Shown here: positions 5,773-11,848 of the stretch, one piece after another | Layout: each line of letters starts with the position of its first letter | How positions within the stretch are numbered: the first letter of the stretch is position 1 | Position numbers and translations under genes: made by a program | Assembly (NCBI GenBank): GCA_016926135.1 | Contig: JAFGPH010000093.1 | Coordinates: 1-13,103, forward strand | Direction: 5' to 3' | Origin: Deltaproteobacteria bacterium | GTDB taxonomy: Bacteria > Desulfobacterota > DSM-4660 > Desulfatiglandales > HGW-15 | Length of the DNA stretch: 13,103 nt | The notes under the pieces: generated by a model | What the model saw: only the letters and a program-made list of their open reading frames with translations | Database searches by the model: none | What the model was told of the DNA's origin: nothing

Positions 5773-7167
5773 TCATTTCCGTCGCACGAGCTTTGTCACG
5801 ACTTCGATGTGGTAGGTGTGGGGAAACATGTCCACCGGCTGGACCTCAACCACCTCATAGTCCTTTACCATCAAAGCGAGATCCCTTGCCAGGGTCGGGG
5901 GATTGCAGGATACATATACCACCCGATCCGGCGCCAGTTCCATCACCCGGGCCAGGACGTCGGGGTGCATGCCTGCCCTGGGAGGATCGATGATGACGAC
6001 ATCCGGCTTCAACTCGGAGGCTGCAAGGGCCTCCCTGATGTCCCCTATGACGAAGCGGCAGTTGGCAATCTCGTTGGCGGCGCAGTTCCTCTCCGCATCC
6101 CTGACGGCGCTCTCATTGATCTCCATGCCCAGGATTACGCCGCTCGTGCACCCGCTCAGGAAGATCGGGATCGTGCCGGTGCCGCTGTAAAGATCCAGCA
6201 CAAGCTCCGAGCCCCTCAGTTCGGCAAAGTCCACAATTTTCGCGTAAAGCCTCTCTGCCGTGAGGGAGTTGGTCTGAAAGAAGGAATTGGCGGATACGCG
6301 GAAGGTAAAGGGTCCGAGCCGGTCCCGGATCGTCCCCTCGCCCCAGAGCACGGATTCTCGTTCACCTACGGCGACCGCCGCCTTTCTCGCGCTGATGTTG
6401 TTGACCACGGTCTTGATCGGGCTGATCTCCTCGAGGAGTGCCGCAGTCAGGGACGCCATGGTGCCCTGGTTTTCCTCCGACGTGACCACGTTCACCATCC
6501 ATTGATCCAAGCGGGGGCTGTGACGAATGGTCAGGAATCGCCAGAAACCTTCATGGGTCTTGATGCCATACGCAGGGAGCCCTGAATCCCGGGCAAAGCT
6601 CTTCACGACCCTGAGAATCCGGTTGCCCGTTTCGGGCTGGAGCAGGCAGGCCTCCACGTCCAGAACCTTGTCAAAGGTTCCGGGCACGTGAAGGCCGAGG
6701 GCGAACCCCCGATCATCCGGGTGTGTGTCCATCTCTTCGGGGAGCAGCCAGCGACGCTGGGAGAAGGAGAACTCCATCTTGTTTCTGTAACCAAAGGATT
6801 CTTCAGACGGGATGACATCGCGAACCGGCACATCAGGGAGCGTCCCGATGCGGGTCATCGCATCCCGGACGTGTTCCCTCTTGACAACCAACTGGCGTTC
6901 GTAGCGCAGGTGCTGCCACTGACATCCGCCGCAGTGCCCGGCATAGGGGCACGGGGCCGTTATCCTGTCGGGGGAAGGGGCCAGCAACTCGGTGAGCCTT
7001 GCCTCGGCGTAGGCCTTCTTCTTTCTCGTGATCAGGGCCGCGACCCTGTCGCCCGGGAGGGCACCCCTGATGAACACGACGAACCCGTCGACCCGGGCCA
7101 CACCCTGCCCGCCGAAGGCAAGGCCCTCCACCGAGAGTTCGATCAATTTGCCTTTGCCGACGACCAT
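5773..7167 (-). CDS. rlmD: 23S rRNA (uracil-5-)-methyltransferase, RlmD/RumA family
   Basis: A 464-residue SAM-dependent RNA methyltransferase of the RlmD/RlmCD/TrmA family, which makes 5-methyluridine in RNA (U1939 of 23S rRNA for E. coli RlmD). An N-terminal TRAM-like domain (about 1-60) precedes a [4Fe-4S] site made of Cys73, Cys79, Cys82 and probably Cys174. The C-terminal Rossmann fold shows FFQTN (296-300), DLYSGTG for SAM (325-331), DPPRAGMHP (394-402) and the catalytic SCNPPTLARD (420-429, nucleophile Cys421). The start at 7167 fits the usual TRAM N-terminus and has GGGGG 8 bases upstream. An in-frame ATG at 7290 would add residues coded by a dispersed repeat and is rejected. Which uridine is modified cannot be read from sequence; RlmCD-like dual specificity is possible. 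Confidence 0.92.
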   Translation of the reverse strand: MVVGKGKLIELSVEGLAFGGQGVARVDGFVVFIRGALPGDRVAALITRKKKAYAEARLTELLAPSPDRITAPCPYAGHCGGCQWQHLRYERQLVVKREHVRDAMTRIGTLPDVPVRDVIPSEESFGYRNKMEFSFSQRRWLLPEEMDTHPDDRGFALGLHVPGTFDKVLDVEACLLQPETGNRILRVVKSFARDSGLPAYGIKTHEGFWRFLTIRHSPRLDQWMVNVVTSEENQGTMASLTAALLEEISPIKTVVNNISARKAAVAVGERESVLWGEGTIRDRLGPFTFRVSANSFFQTNSLTAERLYAKIVDFAELRGSELVLDLYSGTGTIPIFLSGCTSGVILGMEINESAVRDAERNCAANEIANCRFVIGDIREALAASELKPDVVIIDPPRAGMHPDVLARVMELAPDRVVYVSCNPPTLARDLALMVKDYEVVEVQPVDMFPHTYHIEVVTKLVRRK

Positions 7168-7200
7168 GTTGAAAGCCCCCGATATTCTCCATTCGCCCCT

Positions 7201-7226
7201 TTCGTCCTTCGATACCTCAGGACGAA
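7201..7226. repeat. Dispersed palindromic element, single-arm copy
   Basis: Bases 7205-7223 are identical to the 19-base arm at 4964-4982, but no opposite arm follows. Here the flanks make a small hairpin of their own, TTCGTCC with GGACGAA (7201-7207 and 7220-7226). It lies in the 5' leader of rlmD, and when read in frame it creates an artificial N-terminal extension. Confidence 0.75.
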
Positions 7227-7415
7227 AGGGTCTGATTACGAGTCCGTCCTTTCTGGGCAAATTGCAACCGTTTTTGTGCAGGTGCCGCACCTGCTTCGGG
7301 CCCGATACGCAGACTCGGGAATGACTTGTCTCGTGATTTCGTCAGCATATTTCAAATCGAGTTCAACGGCACGGAAATTGATCATAGGATATGTCGTATG
7401 AGGACAGGCGTCATG

Positions 7416-7466
7416 CTTCGATACCTCAGCATGATCGGAAAGTCGGTTCGTCCTGAGGTATCGAAG
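7416..7466. repeat. Dispersed palindromic (REP-like) element, copy 2
   Basis: The arms CTTCGATACCTCAG (7416-7429) and CTGAGGTATCGAAG (7453-7466) form a perfect 14-base inverted repeat around a 23-base spacer that again contains ATGATCGGAAAG. The shared spacer motif shows that copies 1 and 2 are members of one family rather than chance palindromes. It ends 40 bases before the first fimT-like start codon. Confidence 0.85.
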
Positions 7467-7506
7467 GTCCAGGGTATCCAACATGAGGTTACAGAAAGGA
7501 GGCTAT

Positions 7507-7992
7507 ATGGAAAGCATACCGAGACTGGGAAAGGACGGCCGTGGATTCACCCTGATCGAGGTGATCGTGGCCTGCCTCATCGTTGTCGTCATGGGCGGGA
7601 TCGCCACGGCGGGCTTTTCCTCCTGGCTTCCCCATTCCCGGCTAAAGGCCGCGGTCCGCGAACTCTATTCCAATATGCAGCGAGCCAAGATGCTGGCCAT
7701 CAAAAACCGGTCGAGCTGCAGCATCGCCTACAGCCAGGCCCCGGATCGGTATCTGGTGTCCGGTTTCTCAAAGATCGTGACCCTGGAGGACTACGGGAGC
7801 GGGGTGAAATTCCAGGGGCCTCAGGGTCAGACCTTTTCAGTGCCCACCATTACCTTCAACCCCCGCGGAAGATGCAATGCGGGCTACGCCTATCTGACCG
7901 ACGAAACCCATTCGGCGTTTTATAGGATCGGTCCATGCTGGAGCACAGGGGCGATTCGTCTTCAGCAGTATGTATCGGGAAGCTGGCAGTGA
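7507..7992 (+). CDS. fimT: Type IV minor prepilin, FimT/GspH-like (first copy)
   Basis: A 161-residue prepilin. A 13-residue leader ends in Gly, the mature protein begins FTLIEV with Glu5 (E18), and the hydrophobic helix runs to about residue 36. The C-terminal part is FimT/GspH-like, with WLPHSRLKAAVRE (40-52) and a late GRCN motif (121-124). The leader would be removed and the N-terminus methylated by PilD; the protein would then take part in pilus assembly or DNA uptake. Three mature-domain cysteines (71, 123, 144) are absent from the neighbouring copy. The start at 7507 is preferred over the upstream in-frame ATG at 7483 because AGGAGG lies four bases before it and the leader is then of normal length. 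The second copy follows after 188 bases. Confidence 0.88.
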   Translation: MESIPRLGKDGRGFTLIEVIVACLIVVVMGGIATAGFSSWLPHSRLKAAVRELYSNMQRAKMLAIKNRSSCSIAYSQAPDRYLVSGFSKIVTLEDYGSGVKFQGPQGQTFSVPTITFNPRGRCNAGYAYLTDETHSAFYRIGPCWSTGAIRLQQYVSGSWQ

Positions 7993-8122
7993 ACAGTCCT
8001 GTAAACTAATCTTTCATGTGGAAAAAAAATTAACACTTTCTCCCCTTCTTTCCTCGCCGCCTGCGCCAGAGAAACGCCAAATTTAAATGCCATTCCAGGG
8101 ACATATGGATTTGTGGATTCAG

Positions 8123-8138
8123 TGGCATATATCTTGCT
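8123..8138 (+). promoter_or_regulatory. Sigma-54 (RpoN) promoter upstream of the second fimT-like gene
   Basis: TGGCATATATCTTGCT matches the RpoN pattern TGGCAYRN4TTGCW at every defined position, with ten bases between the -24 GG and the -12 GC. The start codon of the next gene is 42 bases downstream. Sigma-54 with a PilR-type activator is an established way of controlling type IV pilin genes, including in Geobacter. No activator-binding repeat was recognised upstream. Confidence 0.75.
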
Positions 8139-8180
8139 CAGTCTTCCATTTGATTCCTCCATGCTTCAGAAGGAGCCGCC

Positions 8181-8678
8181 ATGAAAAGGAGACCGAGCCA
8201 CGGTAGGGAATGTGCAGGATTCACCATTATTGAGGTGCTTGTGACCTGTGTGATCATTGCCGTCATGGGCTCCATCACCATCGCAGGTTTCGCCGTCTGG
8301 CTGCCCGGTTACAGGCTCAAGGGGGCTGTGAGGGAGATGTATTCCAATCTGAACCAGGCCAAGATACAGGCCATCAAGCAGCATGGGAGAGTGGACGTCA
8401 CATTCAGTACCAGTCCCAGCCACCGATACACGGTTCCTGGGCAAAGCGAGCCCATTATTCTTGCCGACCGGTGGAGCGGGGTCCTGTTCGCGGGGGAATC
8501 GGGGCAGACCTTCGGTCCACCTTCCACCATTACCTTCGACTCCAGGGGCAGGTCGAATCAGACCGGGAACTGGTTTGTCTATCTTTCCAATGACAAGAAC
8601 TCGGCGTATTACAGGCTTCGCGTGCAACCTGCAGGACTCGTGACCATTGAGAAGTATGACGGCGGTTGGCCGCCATAG
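8181..8678 (+). CDS. fimT: Type IV minor prepilin, FimT/GspH-like (second copy)
   Basis: A 165-residue prepilin that is a clear paralogue of the preceding gene. A 13-residue leader ends CAG, then FTIIEV with Glu5 (E18). WLPGYRLKGAVREMYSN (40-56) is nearly the same as in copy one, and ITFDSRGRSN (117-126) matches ITFNPRGRCN there. It has no cysteine in its pilin domain. AAGGAG lies five bases before the ATG. It is the first gene after the sigma-54 promoter and its TAG overlaps the AGGAGG of pilW, so it is probably translated in one message with pilW, pilV and pilX. The FimT DNA-binding GRxR motif described in Legionella is not fully present (GRSN here). Confidence 0.9.
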   Translation: MKRRPSHGRECAGFTIIEVLVTCVIIAVMGSITIAGFAVWLPGYRLKGAVREMYSNLNQAKIQAIKQHGRVDVTFSTSPSHRYTVPGQSEPIILADRWSGVLFAGESGQTFGPPSTITFDSRGRSNQTGNWFVYLSNDKNSAYYRLRVQPAGLVTIEKYDGGWPP

Positions 8679-8689
8679 GAGGAGTTGGA

Positions 8690-9283
8690 ATGATGTCCGA
8701 TACCACAATGCGCAATAGGGGAAATCAGGGGTTTACGCTCACCGAGCTGATGGTGGCCATCACCATCTTTGCGGTGGTCATGGGCGCCATCTACTCCGCC
8801 TATATGTCCCAGCAGAGGGCCTACGCCGTGACCGAGGCCGTGACCGAGGCCCAGCAGAACCTGAGGTCCGCCATGTACACCCTGGAGCGCGACATCCGCA
8901 TGATCGGCTACGATCCCACAAGCGCGGGGACCTTCGGCTTCAGAAATGCCGCTGCGGCATGGCAGACCGGATGGCTGGGGACCAACACGATTACCTTCAC
9001 CTGGGACAGCAACGGAAAGAATGGCTACGAGTCGGGTACTTCGGAGTACAGCTCCTACAGGCTGTCCGGGACCGCCCTGCAGAAGCAGGAGGGGACGGCG
9101 GGGGGCTGGAACGCCGTCGCCATGAATATCAGCGGCATGTCCTTTCAGTATCTGAACGCAAGCGGAGCGGTCACGGCGACTCCCGCGGACGTGAGAACCG
9201 TGGTCGTGACCCTTACAGCCAGCAAGGACAACCACACCAAACAACTGAGCGCCCGGGTGAAGTGCAGGAACCTGGGACTGTGA
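8690..9283 (+). CDS. pilW: Type IV pilus minor prepilin PilW-like
   Basis: A 197-residue prepilin. A 14-residue leader ends NQG, then FTLTELMVAITIFAVVMG with Glu5 (E19). The following region (AYAVTEAVTEAQQNLRSAMY, then LERDIRMIGYDP) is typical of PilW/GspJ-family minor pilins, where an early helix is followed by a conserved R-D-IR-GYDP stretch. These subunits form the priming tip complex with PilV and PilX. Start codons at 8690 and 8693 are both possible; AGGAGGA at 8677-8683 favours 8690. The gene starts 11 bases after the upstream stop. Confidence 0.88.
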   Translation: MMSDTTMRNRGNQGFTLTELMVAITIFAVVMGAIYSAYMSQQRAYAVTEAVTEAQQNLRSAMYTLERDIRMIGYDPTSAGTFGFRNAAAAWQTGWLGTNTITFTWDSNGKNGYESGTSEYSSYRLSGTALQKQEGTAGGWNAVAMNISGMSFQYLNASGAVTATPADVRTVVVTLTASKDNHTKQLSARVKCRNLGL

Positions 9284-9289
9284 CACATG

Positions 9290-9317
9290 AAATTCGAAAT
9301 TCGAAGGTCGAAATCCG
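9290..9317. repeat. Degenerate heptamer tandem repeat between pilW and pilV
   Basis: Four 7-base units (AAATTCG, AAATTCG, AAGGTCG, AAATCCG) stand between the pilW stop and the pilV ribosome binding site. It is one of three period-7 arrays in this pilus cluster. Confidence 0.75.
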
Positions 9318-9339
9318 AAGCAGGAGATGGGGAGTGATT

Positions 9340-9744
9340 ATGAAGGAAGCAACAACCTGTGGGACGGTGAGGAATCACAAGAGAGGTGAAGGCTTCACGC
9401 TCATCGAGGTCATGGTCGCCCTGGGGATCCTGGCCTTCGGCATCCTGGCCATCGCCTCCATGCAGACCGCATCCCTCGGCGGCATCAGCCTGGCCGGGAA
9501 CACGACCGAGGCGACGACCATTGCCATGAACCAACTGGAGCAGTTGATCCCCCTTGCTTACACCAACCCTGCCTTGTCCGTCGGGACTTATTCTCCGACC
9601 ACGCAAGGTCAGTACACCGTCAACTATTCGGTGGCGGCAGGCCCTCTGACCAATACCAGGTATATCCGCGTCACCGTTCAGTGGGACGAGAAGGGCGCAC
9701 AGAAGACGACCGGCCTCACCTATGTCAAGATGGACGTCATATAG
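9340..9744 (+). CDS. pilV: Type IV pilus minor prepilin PilV-like
   Basis: A 134-residue prepilin. An 18-residue leader ends RGEG, then FTLIEVMVALGILAFGILAI with Glu5 (E23), followed by the QTASLGGISLAGNTTEATTI region typical of PilV/GspI. Its C-terminal domain is short, as usual for this group. GGGGAG lies about five bases before the ATG at 9340. It follows pilW after a 56-base gap that contains a heptamer repeat and ends 11 bases before pilX. It is expected to be part of the pilus-priming complex. Confidence 0.88.
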   Translation: MKEATTCGTVRNHKRGEGFTLIEVMVALGILAFGILAIASMQTASLGGISLAGNTTEATTIAMNQLEQLIPLAYTNPALSVGTYSPTTQGQYTVNYSVAAGPLTNTRYIRVTVQWDEKGAQKTTGLTYVKMDVI

Positions 9745-9755
9745 AGGATGACCCT

Positions 9756-10433
9756 ATGAGCACAGAACGAAAGGATCACAGAGGAATCAATCCTTTTTCC
9801 CGCTTCCTTCAGAAAGCAGGTTCAGCCATCTTCCCCCCCTCTTCCAGAATGGGGGACGGCCCGTCCCGCAGGTGTTTGCGGGAGGGGGAGTTTTCACGGA
9901 ACAATAACGAGGAAGGCACCGTGCTGATCGTGGCCCTGCTCATGTTGGTCATGCTCACGGTGATCGGCATATCCGCCTCCACCATCAGCAACATTGAAAT
10001 CCAGATCGCGGGGAACGAGAAGTTTTACAAGATTGCCTTCTTCTCTGCGGACGGGGGCACGGAGGCAGGCGCCGAACTGCTGGAGCAGGGCATCGACAAA
10101 AGGGGGTGGCCCACCGCCACCCCTTCGACCCCTGTGACCGTCAGCAGTGCGAGCGTTTACAACGGCAACTTCTGGTCCCAGATGCAGGAGCCGATCACGA
10201 ATGACGCCGCGATCGCAGTGACTCAGCCTACCGGCCAGATCGGGCTCAGGATCTGGGGAAACACCCAGCTCTCCACCGGCGGCGCCATACAGCTCATTGC
10301 CGGCTATGAGGGAAAGGGCAAGGGCGCAAGCGGCAGCGGGGCTTACATGGTCCACAATATCAACTCAGAGGCGCGCCAGGTTGCAGCGGGCTCAGGGGCC
10401 ACGGTGGCGGTCATGTGGCGGCATATGATCTAA
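9756..10433 (+). CDS. pilX: Type IV pilus minor pilin PilX-like
   Basis: A 225-residue protein with a PilX-type N-terminal helix (TVLIVALLMLVMLTVIGISA, 55-74, then NEKFYKIAFFSADGG). Such proteins sit near the pilus tip. The likely prepilin cleavage is after Gly54, and the mature helix lacks Glu5 (Val instead). The leader is about 54 residues, far longer than the 5-25 usual for prepilins. Its DNA (9843-9882) is full of inverted repeats. No ATG, GTG or TTG lies in the last ten codons before the cleavage site; a weak ATG at 9849 or TTG at 9876 could be alternatives. The start at 9756 has GAGG eight bases upstream and is only 11 bases after pilV, so it is kept, with doubt. Confidence 0.8.
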   Translation: MSTERKDHRGINPFSRFLQKAGSAIFPPSSRMGDGPSRRCLREGEFSRNNNEEGTVLIVALLMLVMLTVIGISASTISNIEIQIAGNEKFYKIAFFSADGGTEAGAELLEQGIDKRGWPTATPSTPVTVSSASVYNGNFWSQMQEPITNDAAIAVTQPTGQIGLRIWGNTQLSTGGAIQLIAGYEGKGKGASGSGAYMVHNINSEARQVAAGSGATVAVMWRHMI

Positions 10434-10437
10434 GGCC

Positions 10438-10465
10438 GGCTCAAGGCTCAAGGCGCAAGGTGCAA
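10438..10465. repeat. Degenerate heptamer tandem repeat between pilX and the dsbC-like gene
   Basis: Four 7-base units (GGCTCAA twice, GGCGCAA, GGTGCAA) end just before the AAGGGA ribosome binding site of the next gene. The unit is nearly the reverse complement of the array at 11793-11820, so the two arrays are likely related. Confidence 0.75.
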
Positions 10466-10476
10466 GGGAAATATTC

Positions 10477-11259
10477 ATGGCCATGAGAACCCATATCGCG
10501 ATGCTCCTCTTCCTGGCCCTTCTTTGGCCGGTTGATTGGAGTGCGGCAGGAAAAAAGCCGGGGGACATCCTGACCAGGGAAGAAGCGACCGCCCTTCTGG
10601 CCCCTGTGTTCAAGAACAGGAAATTCACCGTCCTCCGCGTCACCCGCAGCCCCGTTGAGGGACTCTGGGAGGTCATCGGGGAGACCGAGGCGGGAAAGGC
10701 CATCCTCTACGTCGACAGGTCGAAGAAGTTCTTTACGGGGGGACCCATCATGGCCCTCCAGGGCATGCGAAACCTTACGGAGGAAAGCTTCGTCTCTTTC
10801 AACGCGCCCAGGGTGGACCCGGCCCAGGTTCCCCTGGAGGATGCGCTGGTACTGGGGAACCCCAATGGCGGGAAGCGCGTGGTGGTCTTCCTGAGCCCGA
10901 CCTGCAGGCCGTGCAGGGACATGCTTCAAACCGTGAAGGAGGTCTCTGATCAAAGAAAAGACATCACTTTCTATCTGAAGATGAAGCCAGAGGGCCCCGT
11001 GGGAGACAGCTTCTGGAGATCGGAGACGATCGTCCTGACGAAGTCCCTGGCCCTGCTGGAGGACAGCCTGGAGGGCCTCCAGATCCCAAAACCGGCGAGG
11101 CCGGTCCCCCAGGTGGCCCAGACCCTGAACCTTGCGGAGAAACTCGGCATCCATGCCACCCCGACCGTGATGCTGGCGGACGGGACCCTCGTGGAAGGGG
11201 TCCTCCCCAGGAAGGCATTTCTCGGCTGGATCGACAGCCACTCGGGGGGAAGCAAATGA
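10477..11259 (+). CDS. dsbC: Periplasmic DsbC/DsbG-like thiol:disulfide isomerase
   Basis: A 260-residue exported protein. The signal peptide covers about residues 1-24 (MAMRTHIAMLLFLALLWPVD, then WSAAG). An N-terminal region resembles the DsbC dimerisation domain, with SPVEGLWEVIGET (58-70) and ILYVDRSKKFFTGG (76-89). A thioredoxin fold follows, with CRPC (Cys143, Cys146) after VVVFLSPT and the cis-proline loop ATPT (227-230). The expected role is isomerising or forming disulfides in periplasmic proteins. Its place between pilX and pilY1 suggests that its clients include PilY1 and the cysteine-bearing minor pilin, but that is inference. AAGGGA lies seven bases before the ATG. A DsbG-type or other thioredoxin-like role cannot be excluded. 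Confidence 0.82.
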   Translation: MAMRTHIAMLLFLALLWPVDWSAAGKKPGDILTREEATALLAPVFKNRKFTVLRVTRSPVEGLWEVIGETEAGKAILYVDRSKKFFTGGPIMALQGMRNLTEESFVSFNAPRVDPAQVPLEDALVLGNPNGGKRVVVFLSPTCRPCRDMLQTVKEVSDQRKDITFYLKMKPEGPVGDSFWRSETIVLTKSLALLEDSLEGLQIPKPARPVPQVAQTLNLAEKLGIHATPTVMLADGTLVEGVLPRKAFLGWIDSHSGGSK

Positions 11260-11289
11260 TCAGGCTTCGTGTTTCCCCCTCCCCTTTGT

Positions 11290-11310
11290 CCCCTCCCGCC
11301 GGGGGAGGGG
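11290..11310. repeat. C/G-rich inverted repeat between the dsbC-like gene and the next gene
   Basis: CCCCTCCC (11290-11297) and GGGAGGGG (11303-11310) form a perfect 8-base stem with a 5-base loop. It resembles the element at 5071-5133 and lies inside the pilus cluster, in a 131-base gap. No T-run follows, so it is probably not a terminator. Confidence 0.7.
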
Positions 11311-11390
11311 AATCTGGTTGCGGGGGCGGCCGACAGAAAGGTTTGCGAAGCCCAACTAGGATCAGCGGATTGTTTATTCTGGGGGATAAG

Positions 11391-11771
11391 ATGAAGAAGG
11401 GATTTGTGATCATCGGTTTGATGGTTTTCATGGGGGTAACGCTTTTCTGTGGTGTGAATCCGCCCCTTGCCACGGCGCAGGTGAGGAAACCGCCTGCAGA
11501 GACCACGCCGCCCAAGATGGCGCACCCTTTCTGGATCGAGGGAAAGGTCACGGCCAAGCCCCGGGAAGAGGGTGGCGGTCGATACCTGCAGGTGGATGGC
11601 AAGAACTTCAGGGTGATGCCCGACATCAGGATAGCGCGGCTGGTTGAGAATCAACCAGGGATAGTGAACGAGATTCAGTTGGATTTCCACCAGATCCGGA
11701 AGGGCCAGAAGGTCAACATGAAGGTACTGGGCGACCGTGTTCAGGAAATCCAGATTCCCCTGAAACAATGA
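11391..11771 (+). CDS. Small secreted protein of unknown function
   Basis: I do not recognise this family. It is 126 residues long, with a signal peptide that probably ends at about residue 29 (PPLATA, then QV), a proline-rich linker (30-42) and a compact domain of about 80 residues. That domain alternates short hydrophobic and charged stretches (FWIEGKVTAK, YLQVDGKNFRV and VNMKVLGDRVQEIQIPL), which suggests a small beta-barrel or OB-like fold. It has no cysteine in the mature part. The start at 11391 is supported by GGGGGA five bases upstream and a normal signal peptide; a longer frame from 11256 would run through an inverted repeat and is rejected. Lying between the dsbC-like gene and pilY1, it may be a pilus accessory protein. 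Confidence 0.8.
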   Translation: MKKGFVIIGLMVFMGVTLFCGVNPPLATAQVRKPPAETTPPKMAHPFWIEGKVTAKPREEGGGRYLQVDGKNFRVMPDIRIARLVENQPGIVNEIQLDFHQIRKGQKVNMKVLGDRVQEIQIPLKQ

Positions 11772-11792
11772 CGGAGATGATCGGATGGGGAC

Positions 11793-11820
11793 CTTGAGCT
11801 TTCAGCTTTGAGCCTTGAGC
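11793..11820. repeat. Degenerate heptamer tandem repeat upstream of pilY1
   Basis: Four 7-base units (CTTGAGC, TTTCAGC, TTTGAGC, CTTGAGC) fill most of the gap before pilY1. The unit is approximately the reverse complement of the GGCTCAA unit at 10438-10465. Confidence 0.75.
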
Positions 11821-11848
11821 TTCTTCAATGGCTGCAGGAGTGCAAACG

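Larger units (their letters stand above)
7168..7506. other. 339-base divergent gap between rlmD and the pilus cluster
   Basis: The divergent intergenic region carries one half-copy (7201-7226) and one full copy (7416-7466) of the dispersed palindrome. It also has a perfect 7-base stem with a CCG loop (GCAGGTG at 7278-7284, CACCTGC at 7288-7294) and a short CCCGA/TCGGG pair after it. I see no strong sigma-70 promoter towards either gene, no c-di-GMP riboswitch and no tRNA. The start of transcription for the first fimT-like gene is therefore unassigned. Confidence 0.6.

Noticed and set aside
7168..7290. Upstream in-frame ATG for rlmD at 7290
   Set aside because: The extra residues come from a dispersed palindrome (PEVSKDE-type peptide), and the TRAM-domain start at 7167 has its own ribosome binding site.
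7278..7294. GCAGGTG-CCG-CACCTGC stem as a terminator
   Set aside because: No T-run follows on either strand in the correct position; kept only as an unexplained hairpin in the divergent gap.
7168..8180. c-di-GMP (GEMM) riboswitch ahead of the pilus genes
   Set aside because: Looked for because pilus genes in relatives can carry one, but the conserved core bases are absent from both intergenic gaps.
11256..11390. Longer frame for the small secreted protein starting at 11256
   Set aside because: It reads through a C/G-rich inverted repeat and hides the clear signal peptide starting at 11391.
9290..11820. Short tandem arrays as a CRISPR
   Set aside because: Units are 7 bases with no spacers and no cas genes are present.
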